Part shown: piece after piece, positions 57,698-64,000 of the stretch | Layout of the letters: each line of letters starts with the position of its first letter | How positions within the stretch are numbered: the first letter of the stretch is position 1 | NCBI RefSeq assembly: GCF_009905375.1 | Contig: NW_027418139.1 | Location: 62,001 to 126,000, forward strand | Reading direction: 5' to 3' | DNA from: Apium graveolens | Lineage: Eukaryota; Streptophyta; Magnoliopsida; Apiales; Apiaceae | Length of the DNA: 64,000 bases | Translations under genes and position numbers: made by a program | Notes under the pieces: model-generated | The model's database searches: none | Told to the model about the DNA's origin: nothing | Seen by the model: only the letters and a program-made list of their open reading frames with translations

Positions 57698-60600
57698 TGT
57701 AATAACCCCAATTTTTGGAATTTTTGAAACACGGATGAATAGTAACTTTTGATGATGATGCTGATTAAGGAAAATTATCAGACCACGCTATATAGGAGTA
57801 CTGTTATGGAAATTCTAAGATCGTATTAGTATTCCATAAAGTAAATAAGTGTATGTAAAGATCGTCAGAATCCAAATTCAAACACTTTGATTTTTCCCGA
57901 AAATCCACCAGATACCGAAAGAATTGAGTATAAGGTAATATGATTAAAAGGATTTAATTCAAGGATTTAATTCAAGGATTATAAGAGAGGATCTTAAAAG
58001 GAATATAAAATATTGAGAAAGGTTTAGGGGAACCCAAATAATAAGATCCCGGGTATGATCCCTCAAACGATAAACGAGAACGAAAGTTAAGCGAACCGTA
58101 TAACAGATCAGCGGTCATTAGCCAAGTGATTAGGAGTTAATCAAAGAGTTAGTGGAGGGTGATGTCATCTCACCAACAAGAAGAGGAAAAGTGTGGGATG
58201 ATGACATAAGGGGATGACTTAAGCATGACAAAAAAGGAGGGATTAGTTGGTTGATTGTGAACCATTCATTCTTTACCATGGTAAAAAGTTAATTAAACAA
58301 ACAAAAGGATGTCAACCAAGTAAAGCAAATCAAAAACACAAAACACAAAGTTGACCTTCATTATCCAACAAGAAGCTCTTGGCCTTTTGTCCATTTCAAA
58401 GAAAGAAAAATTCAAATTCAAGTTCCAAGCTTTGTTAATTGGTGAGGTAATTATCCAAGGTTCCTTATGTATAGATATAGCTATTCTTTGAATCTAAGCT
58501 TCCATTTCCTTTACAATCTCTTCCAATAATTCACGGAAGAAGATGGTGAATAATAACTTTCAAAAAATAACTTTAGTTTTCTTGAATTTTTATGAAAGTT
58601 TAAGGTTATACAAGCAAGGATCAAGGTTCTTTCAGGCATTCAAAGCTCTTGTGTTGTGTTAAGAAGCTTCAAGAAGGTATAAACTCCAAACCCTAGCTTT
58701 AGTTTTGAGTATTTAGGAATTGTTATGATTGATATAGTATATGTGAAGCATGATGCTTGTTTGTTTAAAGTTTGGTTGAGTTTATAGAGATTTTGATGGT
58801 TGAATCTTGGTTATTAGTTAATGCACCTTAGTATGGTTAGTAGCTTTTGTTGTGATTAAATGAGTTGCTTAAAACATTAAGTAATGGACTGATGTGGTGA
58901 GGTTTGGAGGGATTTTGGGTTGTAATGTTGATTGTGGGTTGATTGTGGATTGATTTGGAGTTGTACAAATTTGGTAATCGCGTAAACATAGCCGTCGTAA
59001 TGTCCGATTATCCTAGACTGTTTTTGTTCATAACATCAGGACCCGATAACTCACTGTTAGGTTTTGACCATTGCCATTATTAGATAGTCCATGTTACGAG
59101 CTTCGTTTTGATATGTGGTACGCTTGAATCCGATGTACGGTTTAGGAGAAACGGCCATTTTGAGTAACAGCGTTTCGCGAACGAACCATTTCCCCTCGCC
59201 TTACTTTGAAACCTTGGTTAAGGACCTTAAATGACTAATTGGGATATGAAACAATTATGTTAAGTGGATTAGGCAGTTATTAGGGTACTAGTGAAAGAAT
59301 CACCTTAAAACCCTTAATGGTTAATTTATTAAAAATGGTGGAGCCGAGCGTACTCGAACGAGTTATGTGATTTCTTAAGCGTAGAAATGACCATAAGCAA
59401 ACGTTAGGGTTCAATTGGTTAAAGTCTAGTTTCTTAAGCGACCATGGTTTAATTCCGGCTTATGTTGTTGTTCATAGGTTACCGGACCCACTCTAAGCTT
59501 AAGTCTACCCCGGAGCACTCAGGCAAGTTTTCTACCCGTTATACTGTTGTTGTGATGTATACATATGTATATGCATTATCTTGTGATAGATGCATGGTGG
59601 TTAATTAGCAAATCTTGCGATATATTGGAGCATGTGATATGGTATATATGCATGTCTATTTCGTAATCTTGATATATATTTGTTGATTCAAATGCTTATT
59701 AGTTGCATAATACCTATGCTAGAGATAAGCAGTAATTGCGTATACCTTTAGTATAGGGGACCAAAAGGTGAACATTTTCTAAAATCGGGAGTCGATGTTC
59801 CGGAGTATATTATATATATATTTATATATATATATAGATATAGTTTTCAAAACTATGAATCGAATAAGGTTTATTTGATAACTTTATTTTATTAATGAAT
59901 ATTATTTGAATATTCATTCGAGGACTTATGACTCCGTCTATTTTATTAATGAAGATTATTTTGAATATTCATTCGAGGACTTATGACTCCGTCTATTTTA
60001 TTAATGAATATTATTATTTGAATATTCATTCGAGGACTTATGACTCCGATTATTTACTAATTATTATTCTTTATTTTATTAAAGAATAATGTGTCAATTA
60101 TTAAACTCACTTTTGATTATTCAAATAAAGATAGTACTTTCGTATAAGTATATCTTTGGTTATTTAATATTCATTTCAAGTATAAGTTTTACAACTTCTA
60201 CTTCAATTATTTTTATAAAGATTATTCTTTATGGGAATATTATTTAAATAATAATATTCATAAATTTTCTAATATATTGGGACTGATTTATTTTATTAAA
60301 TCAGCATCACTCCAAACATTCTTAAAAATGTTTCCGAGTCTTCAAAATGATTTTAAAGGTTAGGGCGGATCCCAAAGCTCATTTTTATATTTAAGATCCT
60401 CCTTTCGAAGGGGATTTAAATACTCGCTCAAAACCTGAGGGATCCGGCTCTGTGGTGTATTTTATATTCGCAACAAGGTTGCTATTCTGACAACAGAGTT
60501 TTTGATTACTTACCCAACACTCGGGAAGTAAAATTCTGGGAACAAGTTAATCCATTAACAGGCATCGCCTGGGAAATATCAGTGAGTTTTCCTTTTCAAC

Positions 60601-61970
60601 TAGATACAACTTCTTAGTGGAGCCGTATCAACAAGTTTCTACTTGGGGAAAGGGAGAACGAGCTTTACGTTTCAGGGTCATGGATTTCATCTGAACTAGG
60701 AGTGGCGTAAGTGGTCGAGTGGCACCGGCCCAACCTTATTATATTGGCCCAAATGGCCTAGAAGTTCCGCTAAGACGGTCCATTCCTTAGGAGTCCAGTG
60801 TTTGGTTGACAAGTAAATCCGACAGGTTCTCCTCTACATGTAGAAAATGGTGGGGTTGCACTACTGCGACTGATCATCGTAAGTGGTCTTCCTGGCGCGG
60901 CAAACTCCCGTAATAAGTTCATCATCCAATTGGATATTTCTACAACACTACCCAGAGCACTTCAATAGAAAGGCTACGGCTGGGCGACTGTTGAGTATTG
61001 GCAGGGTCGAGTTTTCAAAACGATGTTTTCATCACATGAAGTATCTCGTAAGTTCATTTCATTTTGATGATATTTCAAAGATTGATTCTATACAAGTTTT
61101 GTCGTGTAGCTTCATCTATGGGATGAACTATTTATACCTTGAATGGTGGTAGTTCAAGTAGTATTCGGAAAAAGATATAAGTATATTGGAGTATCTTGTA
61201 ACTTCATCTTTTCAACTTATATCTAGTTAATGATTATCTTATGAATGATAAAGGTTTTCAGAAAAATGTTGAGACAAGGTTAGATATATGAGATCACCTT
61301 GCAACGATATTTTTATACAGTTATAAACTGGAACTCTGTTTATATTATACATGTCAGAGGATTTCAAAGACTGTGAAAAATATATATGTATATATATACT
61401 GAATATTTTATGACTTGGTCACGTTAAGATATCAACTTGGTTCAATTCTTCTTGACCAAGACTTTTATGAGTGCTATGGAAATGCTCATATATTGTTATT
61501 CATTATACATATTATTTCGGTGGGCTTGTTGCTCACCCTTGCTTTCTTCTTTCATCACACAACAACAGATAGACAAGATGAACAGGATCAAGCTCCCAAT
61601 TCATGAGCGGTTAGGAAACGTTCTGCAGTTTCTTGTAGGCGTTGATGCCGTTGTAGCTGAGGTAGGAACTACCAGTAGGCTAGGCTTTCAACTTTTTTTG
61701 TACAGGACTTATGTATCTATATGAATTGTAATAATGGCAAAGAAATGTAAATTTATTCAGAAACCCTCTTGAGGTGTAATGGTTTATAATTGTGGAATAA
61801 AATGACTTATGTTATTTTTGGTATTCATCTCTGAGACTATAACTTGTGGTGTGTGTATATTGTGGGGTCACAGTACGCAATAGTTGGTTGTTTATAAAGA
61901 TTGAGTGTTATTAAGGTTAATGGAACTCGTGACAACCCGGATCCCCGACCCCAGATTTGGGGGTGTTACA
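57698..61970 (+). repeat. 3' LTR of A2 (4273 bp)
   Basis: It runs TGTAATAACCCC to GGGGGTGTTACA and aligns with 40271-52118 once F is removed. The insertion site of F is whole here (about 58861-58870). It has three units of the 54 bp-type repeat near 59880-60050. ORFs in it (60883-61152, 61415-61724) are also present in the 5' LTR but match nothing I know and are probably chance. Confidence 0.94.
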
Positions 61971-61975
61971 CTGTC
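61971..61975. repeat. Right target-site duplication of A2 (CTGTC)
   Basis: It matches 40266-40270. The RT of E resumes after it. Confidence 0.95.
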
Positions 61976-62296
61976 AGTTTTATTTCTGAACACCCACTTT
62001 GTACCAACAGACCTATTCTTTAGTCTTGGCACTAGGGTCCAGACTTTATTTCTTTCAAATTCATTTAACTCTTCTTGTATTGCTTGCACCCAATCAGCAT
62101 CTTGAAGAGCTTCTTCCACTTTCTTTGGTTCAGTCTGAGATAGAAAAGAATGATAGAGACATTCATTTGATGTAGTTGTTCTAGTTCTGACACCTGCATC
62201 AGGATTTCCAATAATTAAGTCAGGTGTATGTGCTTTAGTCCACTTCCTTGCAGATGGAAGGTTATCTCTAGAACTTGATGCTCCCCCATGATCCAT
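61976..62296 (-). pseudogene. pol: RT N-terminal part of E pol
   Basis: The minus-strand frame holds KWTKAHTPDLIIGNPDAGV, a LYHSFLSQ segment, VEEALQDADWVQAIQEEL and [13 protein letters not shown], the standard start of copia RT. At 61976 it breaks into the LTR of A2, and it continues at 40265. The reading frame is conserved across the insertion apart from the duplicated CTGTC. Confidence 0.9.
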
Positions 62297-62607
62297 GCTG
62301 TCTCCATCAACATTTTCTGATGTTCCCCCTGAAATTATGCTCTCTGAGTTGGATCCTTCAGAATTTGAGTTTCCAGAAATATCAGAACATGAGTTTCAAG
62401 AATTATCAGAACTTGGCCCATCAGAACTTGAAGAGCATGTTGTAGGTTCTGATGCTTCTTGAGATGTGGTTGTATCTTCAGTATGCTCCCCCTGCACAGG
62501 TGCATTTTCCTTAGGCGTAGTCACCACAGTTTCAATAACATCAGAGTTTAATCCATCAGAGTTTGCAGTATCAGGATTTAGACTGTCAGGATTTACGGAA
62601 TCAGAAT
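62297..62607 (-). other. INT-RT linker of E with dispersed motif and GGGGGA tracts
   Basis: On the plus strand ATCAGAACTT or close variants occur at about 62378, 62404, 62421, 62540, 62558, 62570 and 62598. GGGGGA tracts on the minus strand lie near 62318-62326 and 62485-62492. The matching linker in C carries the C motif and one tract. Confidence 0.8.
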
Positions 62608-63729
62608 TTAAACTTCATTTTTGAATCTCAGCTGATCATGATCATTGAAATCTTCAAGTCCAGTACTCTTCTTATCATCAAAAGAGACATTGATAGATTC
62701 CATGATAACCTTTTTTATTAAATTATAGACTATGAAGGCTTTTGTGGAAAGTGGATATCCAACAAAAATTCCTTCATCGGCTTTTAGATCAAATTTGGAT
62801 AGCTGTTCAGGATGAGTCTTAAGAACAAAACACTTGCATCCAAATACATGAAAATACTTCAGATTTGGCTTCTTTTTCTTCACCATCTCATATGGTGTTT
62901 TTCCATGCTTGTTGATAAGTGTTGCATTCTGAGTAAAACAAGCAGTCTGCACAGCTTCAGCCCAAAAGTATGTTGGAAATTTTGCTTCATCAAGCATAGT
63001 TCGTGCAGCTTCAATAAGAGTTCTATTCTTTCTTTCAACAACTCCATTTTGCTGTGGAGTTCCAGGAGCATAAAATTCCTGCTTTATTCCATGGCTTTTG
63101 CAGAACTCTTCCATTATCAAATTCTTGAACTCAGTACCATTATCACTTCTTATGATTTTCACAGAGTCTTTGACCAATTTATCCAGTTGCTTGACATGAT
63201 CAAATAAGACAGATGCAGTTTCACTTTTTGTGTGCAAGAAATACACCCATGTGTATCTGGTGAACTCATCCACTATGACCATAGCATATTTCTTCTTTGC
63301 AATAGACATGACATTAACTGGACCAAATAGATCAACATGTAGTAGGTGATAAGGCTCAAGAATTGATGATTCATTCTTGCTCTTGAATGACGATTTTCTT
63401 TGTTTTGCCTTCTGACATGAATCATAAAGGCCATCAGGAGCAAATACTGATTTTGGCAGTCCTCTCACAAGATCTTTCTTGACTAGTTCATTTATATTGT
63501 TGAAATTTAAATGAGAGAGTTTCTTGTGCCAATCCCAGCTTTCTTCAATTGATGCTCTACTCAACAGACAGATTGCAGAACTATTAGTACTTGTTGAAAG
63601 CTTGGCTTCATAAATGTTACCATGCCTGTATCCCTTCAGAACAACTTTGCCTGTAGATTTGCTTATAACTTCACAGTGTTCTTTCAAAGAAATCCACATG
63701 ATATCCTCTGTCACAGATTTGACTAACAC
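62608..63729 (-). pseudogene. pol: Pre-integrase and integrase of E pol, open frame
   Basis: This is a 373-codon open frame. The HHCC zinc site includes DWHKKLSHLN and a DSCQKAKQ region (one Cys of the usual pair appears changed). The catalytic triad is Asp in HVDLFGPV (residue 133), Asp in SDNGTEF (residue 196) and Glu in NGVVERKN (residue 232), giving D-x35-E. The copia-type FGCKCFV and DEGIFVGY blocks follow. The frame ends at a stop before the linker. The catalytic core itself looks intact, but the rest of pol is broken. Confidence 0.9.
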
Positions 63730-64000
63730 TCAGCAGATTGTGTTTAAGTCTTGAGACCAGAGCTACTTTTTTAATGATGACATTCCCAAGATTGATATTG
63801 CCATATCCCAGAGTTTTTCCAATGTTTCCATCTCCATAAGAAACACCTGGGCCAGCTTTCTGCATAAAGTCTGATAGAAGGGCTTTATTTCAAGTCATAT
63901 GTCCTCAACATCCACTGTCCAGAACTAGGATGTTCTTCCTGTTGCCCTGCAATCACAAAGACCACTAATGATTAGTTTTAAAGACCCAGACTTGCTTGGA
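63671..64000 (-). pseudogene. pol: Gag end and protease of E
   Basis: On the minus strand a QVWVF-type gag end lies near 63990, followed by TAG and TGA stops, a TTTGTGATTGCAG|GG sequence (boundary at 63947/63946), and the protease motif LDSGC (near 63915-63930). Two further TGA codons fall inside the next ten codons. The protease then continues with MQKAGPGVSYGDG and a LKHNLLSVSQICD segment to 63671. Unlike C and F, gag and pol appear to share one frame here. Confidence 0.75.

Larger units (their letters stand above)
40271..61970 (+). mobile_element. Ty3/gypsy element A2, complete, split by element F
   Basis: The 5' LTR 40271-52118 (interrupted by F), the internal region 52119-57697 and the 3' LTR 57698-61970 are bounded by CTGTC duplications. 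Without F it is about 14.1 kb. The primer site is at 52123 and the purine tract ends at 57697. The internal order is scrambled: an acidic leader, RT end plus RNase H, integrase N-terminus, gag, an unassigned stretch, then integrase C-terminus. It has no usable protein and shares this layout with A1. The LTRs differ by a few percent where compared by eye. Confidence 0.92.
33830..64000 (-). mobile_element. Sirevirus-like Ty1/copia element E (partial), split by element A2
   Basis: On the minus strand the order is gag end and protease (to 64000), integrase, RT (split at 61976/40265 by A2), RNase H, spacer, small ORF, downstream ORF, polypurine tract, and the 3' LTR (33830-34451). Gag and the 5' LTR lie beyond the right edge. 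Without A2 the visible part is about 8.5 kb. The domain order and the repeated GGGGGA tracts match element C, but the LTRs and proteins are clearly diverged. Nonsense changes and a missing RT active site make it inactive. The left flank CCATA (33825-33829) would be its target duplication. Confidence 0.88.

Noticed and set aside
60883..61724. ORFs of 89, 63 and 95 codons in the 3' LTR of A2
   Set aside because: The latter two recur at 51561-51870 in the other LTR only because the LTRs are duplicates; no domain, no start context.

Overview
The window looks like plant nuclear DNA, a repeat-rich intergenic region built almost entirely of LTR retrotransposons nested in one another. The evidence is primer-binding sites matching plant initiator-Met tRNA (TGGTATCAGAGC) next to TG...CA LTRs, purine tracts of the form GGGGGAGA, Ty1/copia proteins of the Sirevirus type (long Gag, a long extra ORF after pol), and Ty3/gypsy chromovirus-type polyproteins. 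I found no host gene, rRNA, tRNA gene or bacterial feature. An asterid dicot is my guess from the general look of the elements; this is low confidence and not demonstrated.

Layout, left to right. (A1) 1-9612: minus-strand gypsy element, cut by the window edge, with a 4.3 kb LTR at 5298-9612. (B) 9613-31431: older, degenerate plus-strand chromovirus whose 3' LTR is 28104-31431. Its reverse-transcriptase region is split by (C) 12264-25503, a complete 13.2 kb Sirevirus-like copia element with 1.1 kb LTRs and target duplication ATAAG. 31432-32970 is AT-rich with no identifiable gene. (D) 32971-33829: a short copia LTR, PBS and leader. (E) 33830-64000: minus-strand Sirevirus-like element running off the right edge. 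Its RT is split by (A2) 40271-61970, a plus-strand copy of the A family (target duplication CTGTC). The 5' LTR of A2 is in turn split by (F) 41427-49006, a 7.6 kb copia element with two 1368 bp LTRs (target duplication AGTTG). E, A2 and F form a clean three-level nest whose insertion order can be read directly.

How the genes relate. C keeps an intact 797-codon gag and a roughly 1500-codon downstream ORF broken by only two in-frame stops, but its pol has at least four frame breaks. E keeps long INT and RT frames but has lost the RT catalytic Asp-Asp segment. F has an intact gag but almost no pol, although its LTRs are nearly identical. A1 and A2 share the same scrambled internal order (RNase H before gag). 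F and the A family therefore look like elements moved by proteins supplied from elsewhere.

The most unusual signal is that Sirevirus-like elements C and E each carry their own short motif (C: TCAACGGAT; E: ATCAGAACTT), on both strands. It is scattered through the LTR, the INT-RT linker of pol, the spacer after RNase H and the downstream ORF, at matching places in the two elements. F has a third motif, but only in its LTR. In C the motif is kept in different reading frames, which points to selection on the nucleic acid rather than on protein.
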